A stretch of DNA of 64,000 bases from Mytilus edulis (Eukaryota > Mollusca > Bivalvia > Mytilida > Mytilidae): contig NC_092344.1 in assembly GCF_963676685.1 (NCBI RefSeq), positions 47,328,830 to 47,392,829 of the forward strand, in the 5' to 3' direction. A program made the translations under genes and the position numbers. The first letter of the stretch is position 1, and every line of letters begins with the position of its first letter. The notes beneath the pieces are model-generated. The model had not been told where the DNA came from, made no database searches, and was given only the letters and a program-made list of their open reading frames with translations. This document shows positions 23,036-34,576 of this stretch, in pieces.

Positions 23036-23627
23036 CTTATACGGCCGCATCTTCTACTTTATTGTGAAAATAAGAACCGGGATTATGTATTTTTTTTTTT
23101 TTTTGCTTTCGGAAACATATTTTGCAAGCTATCCTTTCATCTGATATTTTTTCACAAACTCAAGCTTCAAAAAAAGGGTCGGCAATCAATACTTTTTTTT
23201 TAAATATTTGAAATTATAGAAAACGTTTACACAGACCAAAACCTACATCACAGATTACCAGCAGGTCGAAATCCGATTTTGAATAATACAACTTTTTTTT
23301 TTTTACTAGATGTGATTTTTTAAAGTAACTGCTATATATACATATATGTGCATGTTTACATAGTTCAGTGTTTTCTCAAGCGAACAACTATGGACCGTCA
23401 GGAATGCATTTCATGCATTTTTTATACTATACAATATGTTTGGTTCCGCGCTTCCATTTTCAACATATAACTGAGTATCGGTTTACACAAAATCTTCTTT
23501 GACATTCATCCGATTATTTTTTTGTTTTCGGTTTCAATCTTTTTGGTTTCGTTTTACATTGTTTTAAAAGTATAATCAAAGTACTGAAGTACTGAACCTC
23601 GGATGACCGCAAGTTCTTGTGGATGGT

Positions 23628-23722
23628 CAGAAGCACTTGTCTCAGAAAAAAAATCACATTTCTATACCGGAAAACTGAGGTTTATGTACAGAGATACATT
23701 TTTTCTGAGACAAGTTCGTGCG
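23628..23722. repeat. Short inverted repeat, MITE-like
   Basis: The 17-bp arms ACTTGTCTCAGAAAAAA and TTTTTTCTGAGACAAGT lie about 60 bp apart. Confidence 0.6.
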
Positions 23723-24474
23723 TAGATGATGAATAAATGACGAGGAATTCAACTTCACTGCTTTAATATCTACTATATCGTGGTGATACAAATACGTAAA
23801 AACTATACTCTGGTTTGTTGTTATATATTATATTTATAATTGTATATATAGCAGTTACATGTATGTATAATTTTCATCAAATTGTATATCATTCTATTTT
23901 ACGATTCTAATAAAAGTGCAGTACAAGTGCATGGTGGACACTCTTCTATAACAATTCGATTTTTCCAATAGATTGGATTTGAGTAGACATTCATATTTTC
24001 CCAAAAAAAAACTTTCTTGTGATATTCTTCCGCATGCGTTAACACAATTTTTCTGTACGTGTGCATTTTTTAATGCATATAAATATTTGTAACGACATAA
24101 TATTTTCGTATTATAAATTTCTGTTCTTATGAGTATTCATTGAAGAAGTGAATTTATAACAAACGATAAGAAATGTTATTTTGCACTCGATGATATCCGC
24201 GTATTTATACGATCGGTTACCAGTCAAAAACGAAAGTCAAATCTCTTTGGCAATAATACATCGGAATGCCCTCACGGTCATCGCGATGTAAAAATTCAAG
24301 CTATGTTTTGTGGCATCCTGCGAAGATAAAAAAAAAGATCTACTTTACACCGCAGATTGATTGGTTGATATTTTTTTTCTAGAATGAGTTGGGAGTGTCT
24401 GTAAATTAATACCTTGGAGCTAGCTGCTACATGTGTGTGTGCCATCCATCATATATGTCGGACAACTACATGTA

Positions 24475-24502
24475 CTCTCTCACTCTCTCTCTCTCTCTCT
24501 TT
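24475..24502 (+). repeat. CT microsatellite
   Basis: Run of about 13 CT units with one interruption. Confidence 0.9.
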
Positions 24503-27244
24503 CGTTCTTTCTCAAATTATGGTAAAAGAAAAGTTTCAATTTCAATATACTAGTTTCATCACATGCCTATGTACCAGGCAATACTGTTGGAGATTCGAGA
24601 AAATAATCTTCATTCTGCCACACTACTTCTAAATGTAATAACCTTATTTTTCAAACACATATTGCTAGGTAGATGACTAGGAATTGTTCTACTCACAGTA
24701 GATAAAAAATTGTCGTTAGCTATACCAGATACAATATGGCTTAGGAGGATAATTAAGAAGATCTCACTTTTGATCGCATTTTCTTTCTCAATGTATCTTG
24801 CTTTTATAAAGTGGGAGTGTGGTTATTAGTAAGTTATCTCTTTGTTATACCTCCGGGGCCTTGTCTTTATGAAATATCCGAGTTAAATATTTCGACATCT
24901 TATATGCATGAATTAATGCAGATCTGTATTTTAATGCATATTATACGAGAACTTTATTTTATATAGATCAGACCATATCATGAAATTATGTTATGCCAAA
25001 TATGCAAGAAAATTCGTATATTAATTATACAGTTTAACGTTATTATAACGCGAACGTCAAATTACGGTTACGGGGACATTTCATTGGACATCTTAGATCG
25101 TCTCGGATTTTCTAACTGCAACTCAAACAAAAGTACATATCATATCATTTTAAAGGAAATTAAATGTATTTTCCATTAATATCAGTTAACAGGTGTTAAA
25201 AAATTGAGTTATAGTAGAATTTCGTTTGAAAAAAAGCCTCTGAATTATTCTTTGTGTTATTTTGTCCATCGGGACATTTTATTGGACACGGGAAAAATGA
25301 CGATGTTTTTAAAATAAGACTGCAGCTACTTAATGATGACTTCAGATAGCTTCTTCGGGACATGTATAATTTTTCTGATATTATTAAAATCCATTTTCGT
25401 CCGTTATATCTTATGAAAAAGAAGACAGAAAAAAAAATTACGGGTTGAGCAGCTAATTGGGACATTTTTTCTCTTTTTTATTTAAACTCTTTTGACGATC
25501 TTCCTTCTCTTATAGTTTAAAACTTCTGTTACTTCATTTTAAGTTAAATGTATACAAAACAATTGCAAAATTTTTAACCACTAATGAATCCGCACTGGGA
25601 TTTTAAAGACTCACATAAAACAAAATTGTAACAGCGGGACACCCTTGAAATGACGTTATAGGCATCGAAATGAGCAAAGTTTTTCATTAAAAAATAGACA
25701 AAGCACAAAATCATCTATGTTATTGATTTCTGTGGTTTATTTCCTTTCGAATGATATGCATAACATGGATATTTATTGTATAGGATAAGAGCTTGAATTT
25801 GAATAATCCGCTTTCTAACCCATATTTCCAAAGTGACACCAATATCGTGCGCAACGTCATAGTCAGTTTATGTTAAACTTTTGAATTGTGGATGGGATGG
25901 CCCTTAGAGGTAGGTAGATGAACTTAGTCTTTTTCTAACATTTTGCCTGGTTCGTTTACGATATTCGTCCGTTTTTTTTTGTTTTTTTTTTTTTAAATTG
26001 GGAGGGGAATTGGTGGTGTAGCGGTGAATTGTATTCCATATACCAGAAAGGGCTACGAGTTTACGTGCAGCAAACTAAAGCTATCTGTATTTTATTTTTA
26101 TTTGAAGGGCCAATAATATTTCTCTAACGTATTCAAATGCTAATTTTTTTATAATTTGCATATAAAAGCTAAAAATTCGAAAGCTCATGAAATATTATAC
26201 TTCAAGAGCGCAAGAACCAAAACGGCCAATACACAAGGCACACAGATCTCTGTTACAATGTATGAGTGATGTTGGTTTTTGATCGACGAAGCAGCGAAAC
26301 ACTGTCTGTACTCTTGTTGAAGAACTATACTAGTTTACTATAGCTGATATAAGGCAGCAACATCATAGACACTTATTATGTTATTCTACAGCCTTAGAAA
26401 ATCGCTGATATAACGTAAGCCTCTTATAGACTAGAGTGACAATTAATATGAGGCAACAACAGCTTATGAAGGATGGGTTTATATATTATAAATGTTCAAC
26501 ATACCTTGCAAAAAAATGAAATCCTGTGTAACAAAATATATGTATACTTCAACATTGTATATACATTATGTTTGTTTATTACAAATATTATCAATATACA
26601 CAATAAGTAAGCAGATGATGATTAATCAATAATCTTTATATATACTTACACACCTTATATACATACAGATAACATAAATTAAATATACTTGTAGGTGTTA
26701 AGTAGCCTCACCATCCGTTTATAACTTTAGTTATTGACCATACATGTACTATATTGTATATTGCACTCTCACCTTCTCTTGTCAAATAAATTAATTAATT
26801 TACAAAAAAGGCAAATAATGGAAAAACGATTATTTATTTTGTTTTGTCTTATTTTCACGTGGTACAGCTTTATTGTGTCTACGTATGTCCATGTATAAAC
26901 GGATGTCCTCGAATGTACCTAGATAATACGTATGTCAAAGTTTCCTGTTAGTTTGGGCTTATTGTAGATGTGCCACTTTGACTAAAAACACAAACTTTAG
27001 TACATGCAGATAGTATACTGATATTTTATAATAAGGGCTAGTCTTCCAGGAACATCAACCGTGATAAACGTCCAGTAGCTAGCATATTAAATGCAATTTC
27101 AAGTAACGAACCTAACTTAGTCACTAGTTGTGTTTTCTGCTAACTGTTTTGACATACGATTCTTATACGGGATCTTACAAGATCTTACAACAGCTCTTTT
27201 ACTATACATCTAGAAAGTCGAACGAGTATTATAATGCGTTGTGG

Positions 27245-27478
27245 TACCGTATAGCGAACGTTTATTTTCCAGAGCCGTTTGTAAAATTTCGCGATTTTCA
27301 TTGAATAAGCGGTATACATACGATGTATTTTGGCGGTTATTATTTTGGCGGATTCAAAACTTTAATCAATACCTTTACATATGCCAAATTAAATTGGCAG
27401 AATTTGTTTTGCGATTTTGTTCTATGCGCAAAAATAAGCGAACATTTTAACTCCGCGAAAATAACCCGCTACACGGTA
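27245..27478. mobile_element. MITE with TACCGTRTAGCG ends
   Basis: Left end TACCGTATAGCGAACGTTTA, right end CGCGAAAATAACCCGC and TACACGGTA, which is the imperfect complement. The 234 bp interior has no coding capacity. Confidence 0.65.
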
Positions 27479-28348
27479 TAAGGTGACGTAATGTGTTTGG
27501 TTGTACTGTATGACTGTATCTTATTGTGTTTTGTTAATATAAGGAATTTTGCACCGATCGGCAACTTACATGATTTTACCTTGTAGGTTGCTCACCTTAG
27601 CCTTTGTCATTACACATGGTATACTGGATCTCTTGCTGCTAGTGACGTCAAATAAACGTTATTTTTTTTACATACGTCACTTGTGACGTCTTAACTTGCA
27701 TGTTTATTTCGCCGGTTTTTGCTATAGCACGTGTTTGACCAATCAGGCAACACACACTTGAATTCGATATAACGTTATATTCGTTATAGTCTAATCATAA
27801 CAATGTAGAAGTTCAATTCCTATGTATACAGTATAGTATTTTTTCAAATCTTTGAAACATTTGATATTGCTTGTCTGGAAACTTGGGATTGCTCACAATA
27901 TTAGGTCTCTCGCTTCTTGATCCTCATTGTTCAGACGTTTATGTTTATAAATTTTCAAACTAAAAGCTTATATGGATTTTATGTAAGGTAAAGGGATCGT
28001 TAAGATATCACACAGAAAAAACTGTTCCAAGAGGATCGAGTTTTAAGATCATGAAATATTGATCAAATCTTAAAATAATCATCATGTCTTATTACAGATT
28101 TGTTTGTCAACAAAAATCAGGTGTTATACAAGTTTTTGTTTTGTTTTGCAATACATGTATTTCGTGTCTAAAAGTTGAAAATAAAAAACCAGTTTTAGAC
28201 GTTTGTAAAAGCATTTATCTTTCAAAATATTAGCAATCTGCATAAAAAGAATCTTCCATCGACTCGTATAAAGAAAGAAACCTGGTAGATCCTGGTAAAA
28301 TATACAACTTCTATTCAATTTTAAAGTGAACCGTTAACGTGCTGTCAT

Positions 28349-28890
28349 TAAAGAAGAGGGGCGAGAAATATATCCGAGGGACAGGCAAACTCATAGATCG
28401 AAAATAAACCGTCTAACAACGCCATGGCTAAAAGACAAAAAGACAAAATGAAATAGACAAATAAAAGTACACGAGTAACAACATAGAAAACTAAAAACTA
28501 AGCCACACGAACAACTCCAAAAACTGGGGATGATCTCATGTGCTCCGGGAAGAGTAAGCAAATCCTGCCCTTTATGTAGCACCTGTCATGTTGCTCACAT
28601 TTTTACAAAGCCGGTAAATAGTCTAATTCGGTAGGTCACATTCGTGAAAAGGGAACGGGATTGTAAAGTTACAACATAAGGCACATATCCGATATTTTCT
28701 GTGAAACGGATATTCAATACTCCGGTCAAACAACTCGTGATGGCATCTGTTAAATTTACGAAGTGATGATTTCAACTTCAGCATTTGGAACTCTTGGTTT
28801 CAAAATGAAAAGGTCACAATTGGGAAGCTGAAATCATCTCTTTTATCATAAAGTGTTTGTTTTCAACCGACGCTCATAGTCAATGTCTAT
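28349..28890 (-). pseudogene. Reverse-transcriptase element 3' end, copy 3, internally deleted
   Basis: Aligns with 7071-7700 and 39055-39690: the GATGATCTCATGTGCTCCGG block and the CAACTCGTGATGGCATC coding tail are both present. About 120 bp after GGAACTCTTGGTTT is missing relative to the other copies, and no open frame survives. Confidence 0.75.
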
Positions 28891-28936
28891 ACATCAGATA
28901 TAAGTCCTAATCAAATGTCAAATTCAAAAGCTCGAA

Positions 28937-29130
28937 CACATCAATAGATATAAGAAGATGTGGTATGAGTGCCAATGAGATAACTCGCCATCCAAGTCAC
29001 AATTTATAAGAGTAAACCATTATAGGTTAAGGTGCGGCCGTCAACACGGAGCCTAAGCTCACACCGAACAGCAAGCTATAAAGGGCCCCAAAAATTATCA
29101 AACACATCAAACATATATGTCATTAGCCTA
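28937..29130. repeat. Mussel-type dispersed repeat (GATGTGGTATGAGTGCCAAT family)
   Basis: Longer relative of 22182-22298, continuing through TAGGTTAAGGTGCGGCCGTC and AACAGCAAGCTATAAAGGGC. Confidence 0.65.
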
Positions 29131-29639
29131 AATGGGTATCGAAATTAATTTACGACTTTAGTTCTGTAAAAATTCTATCCGTTGCAGATTGGTAACAGAT
29201 GATGATAAATACGAATTAAAATTTAAAAAAAAACACAAAAATACTGAGGAAAATTCAAAGCGGAAAGTCCCTAATCATCTGAAACCTTGCCTGAGGTAAT
29301 TGCAATCTTAGTTTCGAACATTGAATCAAATTATGTAAACGAAGGAAAAAAAACAGACAAAGAACAAGCATGAACCAATAGGTATAGGACGGGTGATTCA
29401 TTGTATTATACAAACTGTTCTCAGTAGGTTATTTGTCTGGGTCGGCTTAAGTTACAATAAGCAATGGAATAGTGGAGTCGAGTCATTTTTATTGATTTAT
29501 TCTATATTAATATAATTCTTTATTTGCAAAACAGACAAAAACCAATTTTGGTTATGGCAAATACATTGACAAAACAAACATGATCAAACATTATGAAAAC
29601 TCGACAATATTATAAGATATATATATATGATAAAAGCAG

Positions 29640-29879
29640 TTATTGTTCTCCTTTCCTCAGTTCTAATGACTCTTTAATAAAAGAAACAACTGCTTTTACA
29701 TCATTTGGTGTTGATGGATTTAGTATAATCACGAGTTTATCAGTAAAATTAAGTGTATTAAAATTCACATATTTTTGTATATAATATTTTAGAAAGATTT
29801 CTCTTTTATTTTCATTTATTTTACAGTTAAAGAAAAAATGAAATTCATCGTCTAAGATATTACATTTATAATAAAACAA
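29640..29879 (-). pseudogene. LINE-type ORF2 C-terminal fragment
   Basis: A minus-strand open frame of 79 residues with CNILDDEFHFFFNCKINENK, which resembles the Cys/His tail (CxxxxxDExHFxxxC) at the C-terminus of non-LTR retrotransposon polymerases, then ending SFIKESLELRKGEQ. The 5' side stops before the MULE insertion at 29980. Downstream AT-rich sequence (29490-29639) may be its 3' UTR. Confidence 0.5.
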
Positions 29880-29979
29880 AACGTATCACTATTCCCACGA
29901 CATCTATTTATGGAATAACTTATATCAGCATCGCTCGATACCAACAGTTGTTGTAAGCCAATAAATAACCAATTTGTCT

Positions 29980-31898
29980 GGGTTCGACGACTTGCAGAAA
30001 AGAGCGACGATTTACAGAAAAGAACCGAAAAGGACCGAAAAGGACCAAAAAGAACCGAAAAGGACCGAAAAGAACCGAAAAGAATATCGATTTTTTTTTT
30101 GTAATCGAAGGAAATAATAAGCAAATTGCAAATCATTGAAAACCTTATACTATGAAAGGACTAATTTTAACTCACATGTATTTGAAAAATTACAAGTAGG
30201 GTCGGCTGCCTATCTTATAGAATAGAAAAATAGAAAAGATTTTTTTTATTCACCAAATAAGGGCCCCTAGGAGGGCATATAGCATACAAACAATAACATA
30301 TGCAATACACAGACAATAGATATGTAGTATGAGTAATAAAAAAAAATACTACAGGAAACACGCAACACAATAATAGCAATATATTATAATTCAATTAATA
30401 CTAGTGTTGACATTGACTCGATCGTGTGCTCCAGGTTTTTTTAGTGTATTTTACCTATAAAAGAAGTATAAGTAGTTAGTGCTGAGAAATATATATATAC
30501 ATATAAAAACATTGAATAACACACAGTTTGTTTTTTTGAAATCAATTTACTGCACGCGTTGCCGTTTTATCGTAGTTGTCCTATCAGCCAGTTTCCTTTT
30601 CCTTTGACCTTTCTTCTTTCCTTACGACCTAGCTTCATTGACCACTCGTCTGCCATCTGTTGACTTAACCAATTTGGTCTTCATACGGTATCGGCGGAAC
30701 CTGGCAAAATATTTGTACCTTTCCATTAAAGTTTTGTTTGCCCAAACGTGCCTGTCAATCTTAAAATGTTCGTGTGTGCTCGCAAGCGTATAAGGTCCTC
30801 TCCCTATCACTGCTCTCCGTAAATCTTTATAATTAGCCTCTACTATGTCTGTCATCTTTATCCCAAAGTCAACTAATGAATGAGGCTTCCAATCAACAGC
30901 TATCTTAAGAACATGATTGTAAGACTCACTGTTGTTGTTAGTCCACTCTCTTTCAATTCTTCCCGCATTTTGCGACTCATATATTTTCCCTTTAAGTATA
31001 CTGGCTTCAAAACCGTTGAAAAGTAGCCTTTCAATGATGGAAATTTCTCCTTACAGAATTCTTCGACTTCTTCACACTTTTCTTCAAAAGCGGCACTATC
31101 GTCTGCATTAGAAATACCATGCATTTCTTCCAAAAATGCGTTGCTCGATATCTAATCTGTCCTTTCTATGCATCCCAACTCCATTTTTCATCTTTTCTGA
31201 AAGGTTTAGTTTTAAATGCCGGGTACATAATAAATGAGTTGCCTCTGGAAAACTTTTGACAATGGCTTTAACTAAAGATCCTTCTTGATCGGAACCAATG
31301 ACCAATTCCGAGGTGTCCACATCTGCGAGTTTGGTCTTAAGATGCGAGAAAAAAATACTATACGTATCAAAATGCGAACAGTCGTGTAAAAACATGGGTC
31401 CAACAAATAAAGGCGGTTCTCCTGATGTTCAGTGCATGGTTGTCGTTTTTTTGAAGTGGTTTGTGTTTCTTGTTTCTCGTTTTTATATTGATTAATCCGT
31501 TGGTTTTCCCGTTTGAATGTTTTTTTTCAATAGTCATTTTTGGGGGCCCCTTTATAATTTGCTGTTTGGTGTGTGCTCCCTGTTGAAGGCCGTATTTTGA
31601 CCTATAATAGTTTACTTGTACAAATTATGAAAAAAATATTACTAAAAAAAAAACAAGTTATATTGTTTCTTTTTTGTAAATTCACATATCCCTATAAATG
31701 CACAATCTAAATTTGGAATTGTGCATTCAATTTTATTATTACGACGAATTGTTAACAATATAACAAAAATCCGTGTACATTGTTTTAACCTTATTTAATA
31801 AATATATATGTATCCTCTTTTCGGTTCTTTTTGGTCCTTTTCGGTTCTTTTCGGTTCTTTTCTGTAAATCGTCGCTCTTTTCTGTAAATCGTTGGACC
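29980..31898 (-). mobile_element. MULE-type DNA transposon with long terminal repeats
   Basis: Two inverted arms, 29980-30085 and about 31810-31898, share GAAAAGAGCGACGATTTACA and repeats of AAAAGGACCGAAAAGAACCG in opposite orientation. The flanks are near-identical 9-mers, AATTTGTCT at 29971-29979 and GATTTGTCT at 31899-31907, the duplication size expected for Mutator-like elements. A decayed transposase lies between the arms. Total 1,919 bp. Confidence 0.82.
30619..31420 (-). pseudogene. MULE transposase remnant
   Basis: The first segment (from about 31395) reads FETYxxFFSHL-like FDTYSIFFSHLKTKL, then IGSDQEGSLVKAIVKSFPEA and CTRHLKLN, the DDE-domain pattern of MULE transposases (TDxExxLxxAxxxxFPxAxxxxCxxH). 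A frameshift near 31130 leads into EEMHGISNADDS, and a second near 30925 into NNNSESYNHVLK; the last frame ends at 30622. One of the catalytic acids is seen (the D of SDQE); the others cannot be assigned. Not functional as it stands. Confidence 0.75.
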
Positions 31899-31907
31899 GA
31901 TTTGTCT

Positions 31908-32916
31908 AATTATAAAACGTTTGGTAACATACACATAATAGCCGCTATACTTAAGCCGATTACTGTAGACCTAAACCTTAAGGAATTACAACCATACTAT
32001 TCTAACATTTCTAAGAACTGGAAATTTACAGACAAAATATATCATTTGAATTATTTCAAAAACTAAACACTGGAGAATGGGCTGCAGATATCGTCTGAAA
32101 CCTTGCCTAAGGTAATTTCAATCTTAGTTTAGAACATTTAGTTGAATTATCTAAACGGGGGTCGGGGAAGGGGGGACAGACAAAGAAACATCCATGAAAT
32201 CATGCCGATACCGAAGCAATAGCTATAGGGCGAATGATTCCGTTGGGGACTGGTAGTACCTACCGGCATCATGACTGCTGTTGTTTAATTCTTGGAGGTG
32301 TTTTTTTTAAATCAATATCAATCCACCTGTAAGTTACAATTTCAAACACGAAAAATCTAGGCAAGAGTGGTTTGGTTTGAATTTTCTACTCTATACAGTG
32401 AGAAGTGAACGTTGTTGCAAAGAATGTTCATAAAAGTGCAATTTTATGCGTAACAGTGATTTGGTTTCAAGATTCAAGATTCAAAAATTTTAGTATCCTC
32501 AGACACTTACTATCAGTGTACAAGATGTAAACTTTGAAATTATAGCATTCCATTATCACATGCAATAAATATCTAGATCTTCAGATGGTTTCTTCATTTT
32601 TTATAAGGGGTGTGTGGGTTTTTGTCTCATTGACGTATACAGCAAATATCTCTTTTTCATTACTTGGCAATTTCATTGCGATGAAATTGTACGCGTGAAC
32701 GCAGTGTATGGTGTAATGTCTACCATGTTAAAATCTACCATTTGCAAAGAAATCTGGCAAAATCTGTGATCCTTTAACAACCTCAAAACAAAATCAATCA
32801 CGACGAACAGGAAAGGCAGGAAAATAAGAATAGGGCATATAATGATAGTATAATTAAAAGAGGTGAAAAAGTGAATATAATTAAAATCACTTCGAATAGG
32901 AGAGATGAACAATGAT
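31908..32916. other. Intergenic between two transposons
   Basis: No gene supported. Part of a dispersed repeat (CTGAAACCTTGCCTAAGGTA at about 32095) also appears at 29280. Confidence 0.5.
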
Positions 32917-33482
32917 ACGGAAGCGTATAAGGGACATGGAAAAAATAAAATTGGCAGTGGACTTTTTTTTTCAAAGTCGAAATTTTGACTTTTTAAATCT
33001 CAAAATTTTGACTTTAACTTGAAATTTTGACTTTTCAAATCTCGAAATTTTGACTTTTTGAAAAGTCGAAATTTTGACTTTCTTAAAACTCGAAATTTCG
33101 ACTTTATACAGACTCGAAATTTTGAGTTTAGTAAAAGACGAAATTTCAACTTTCAAAAACTCGAAATTTCGACTTTAGAAAACCTCGAAATTTTGAATTG
33201 AGTAAAACTCGATATTTCGAGTTTTCAAAAGTAGAAATTTCGAGTTTTCAAAAGTCGAAATTTCGAGTTTTAAAAAAGTCAAAATTTTTCCTTTAAAAAT
33301 AAGTCGAAATTTCAAGATTTTAGAAAGTCAAAATTTCAAGTTTAAGTCAAAATTTCGAGATTTGAAAAGTCAAAATTTCAAGTTGAAGTCAAAATTTTGA
33401 GATTTAAAAAGTCAAAATTTCGACTTTGAAAAAAAAGTCAACTGCCAATTTTATTTTTTCCATGTCCCTAATACGCTTCCGT
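32917..33482. mobile_element. Foldback element with an internal array of small palindromes
   Basis: Terminal repeats of about 45 bp, starting ACGGAAGCGTATAAGGGACA and mirrored at the right, flank about 470 bp built from degenerate copies of AAGTCGAAATTTCGACTTT at roughly 20-36 bp spacing. Each unit is itself a palindrome. Flanking 8-mers ACAATGAT (32909-32916) and ACAATGAC (33483-33490) differ at one base and look like a target duplication. Confidence 0.8.
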
Positions 33483-33625
33483 ACAATGACTCGAACACAA
33501 ACATATATAATAATTTAGTTTGCGTAGTAATTAACCAAGTGATTTATCTGTTAAGAATATAATGTAGTACCTGCTAAAAAGACAAAAATTAACGTAGAAA
33601 AAGTTAGAAAAACAAAATAAATCTG

Positions 33626-33631
33626 TTTATT
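33626..33631 (-). terminator. Polyadenylation signal of ninjurin
   Basis: AATAAA on the minus strand, about 103 bp past the ninjurin stop codon, a normal position for a short 3' UTR. Confidence 0.55.
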
Positions 33632-33733
33632 GCTTAAAAGCCTTGTATGGGCTACCTCCATTTCTATTTGACTAAGAATGTTTGTTAAACAGTCAAAGAT
33701 ATTAAAAGCAAAATTAACCATTTGAATAAAGAT

Positions 33734-34084
33734 TCAATCGGATATCTTAATTCCAAAGGCAGCAATAAATATATTCACAACTGTAATCACACATATAAGA
33801 CCAACAGCGGCATTGTTAAGTCCATTCACATGTCGTTTCACTTCCGGTGACTTCGTCTCCATACTTCCAAGCACTAGTAGCATACCACCAACCGTTAGTT
33901 GTAGAATCAAAGAAATTGCAATTAACACAATTACAACCCAGAAATAATCCACATTCGTCCCTGCATTCAGCATGGCCTTTAACTGGGAGGCATTTGCCAT
34001 TAGTAAACTTATATCCAATAACCCTTTGGCCAATGTTTTCTTTGTGGCGTACTTGTTGTATTGGAATAATGGCTTTTCTGAACT
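33734..34084 (-). CDS. NINJ: Ninjurin coding exon 2
   Basis: Residues 15-130 plus the stop TGA at 33736-33734. It carries both membrane helices and the amphipathic region. Confidence 0.93.
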   Translation of the reverse strand, partial: SSEKPLFQYNKYATKKTLAKGLLDISLLMANASQLKAMLNAGTNVDYFWVVIVLIAISLILQLTVGGMLLVLGSMETKSPEVKRHVNGLNNAAVGLICVITVVNIFIAAFGIKISD

Positions 34085-34576
34085 CTGTAACACAACATTT
34101 TATATAAGTTTATTTTTTACATCTTACTAATTGTGTTGTCTTTGTTTGTTTGCTTGTTTTTTTTTTTTAATCTTGTTAGTGTATCTTTTTTTGTTTATTT
34201 GTTTGATTTTGTTTTTTGTATTTTAATTTTGTTGCTTTTAATGTGATGGCATATTTTAAAACAAATTCTGTAAAGAGTAAAACGCGTCTATTCCTTATAT
34301 TTATTTATGCAGAGACAAAAATAAATAAGTTGATTATATATTAATTAAACACACGGAAAATAGCAAGATATCTATAAAAAACTAGTAATGCAGTATTTTT
34401 TTATTTACTTTTTATCATAATGATAGTAAAATAAATTTACACATGAAAATCCTTGTAATGACTTTAGCAAAGTGTCTCAGCACTGTAATTTTATCAAATT
34501 AGTTAACAATAACAATTCTTATATAAAAAAATACCTGTTTTCCCCCATCTTCAGGCGTTATTCCTACTGTGGCCAT
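33734..34576 (-). CDS. NINJ: Ninjurin, complete, two coding exons, 130 residues
   Basis: Ninjurins are small two-pass plasma-membrane proteins. Family knowledge: NINJ1 in vertebrates mediates adhesion and, by clustering through amphipathic helices, ruptures the membrane of dying cells. Coding exons are 34535-34576 (MATVGITPEDGGKQ, donor CAG|GTATTT) and 33734-34084 (acceptor TTACAG), phase 0. The core shows YATKKTLAKGLLDISLLMAN with ASQLK (residues 26-50, the amphipathic helix region), TM1 about 62-87 and TM2 about 105-126, ending NIFIAAFGIKISD. The glycine-rich GGMLLVLG turn and LNNAAVGL are conserved family features. Length is slightly under vertebrate NINJ1 (about 150) because the N-terminal tail is short. 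Start chosen at the only ATG in the first exon. No broken residues. Whether it belongs with NINJ1 or NINJ2, or to an invertebrate-only branch, cannot be settled here. Confidence 0.92.
34535..34576 (-). CDS. NINJ: Ninjurin coding exon 1
   Basis: 42 bp, 14 codons, acidic and glycine-rich cytosolic or extracellular N-terminus. The donor CAG|GTATTT faces a 450-bp intron. Confidence 0.85.

Larger units (their letters stand above)
23036..27244. other. Intergenic, no gene seen
   Basis: AT-rich. Holds a small inverted repeat at 23628-23722 (ACTTGTCTCAGAAAAAA against TTTTTTCTGAGACAAGT) and a CT microsatellite at 24475-24502. Otherwise nothing I can support. Confidence 0.5.

Noticed and set aside
27640..27700. 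GACGTC dyads as a regulatory module
   Set aside because: GTGACGTC and its complement lie close together, but no gene is within several kilobases and the spacing shows no further pattern.
29852..30136. Frame with repeated SFSVLFGPFR, and its counterpart at 31773-32066
   Set aside because: Translation of the repeated GGACCGAAAA words in the MULE terminal repeats; not a protein.
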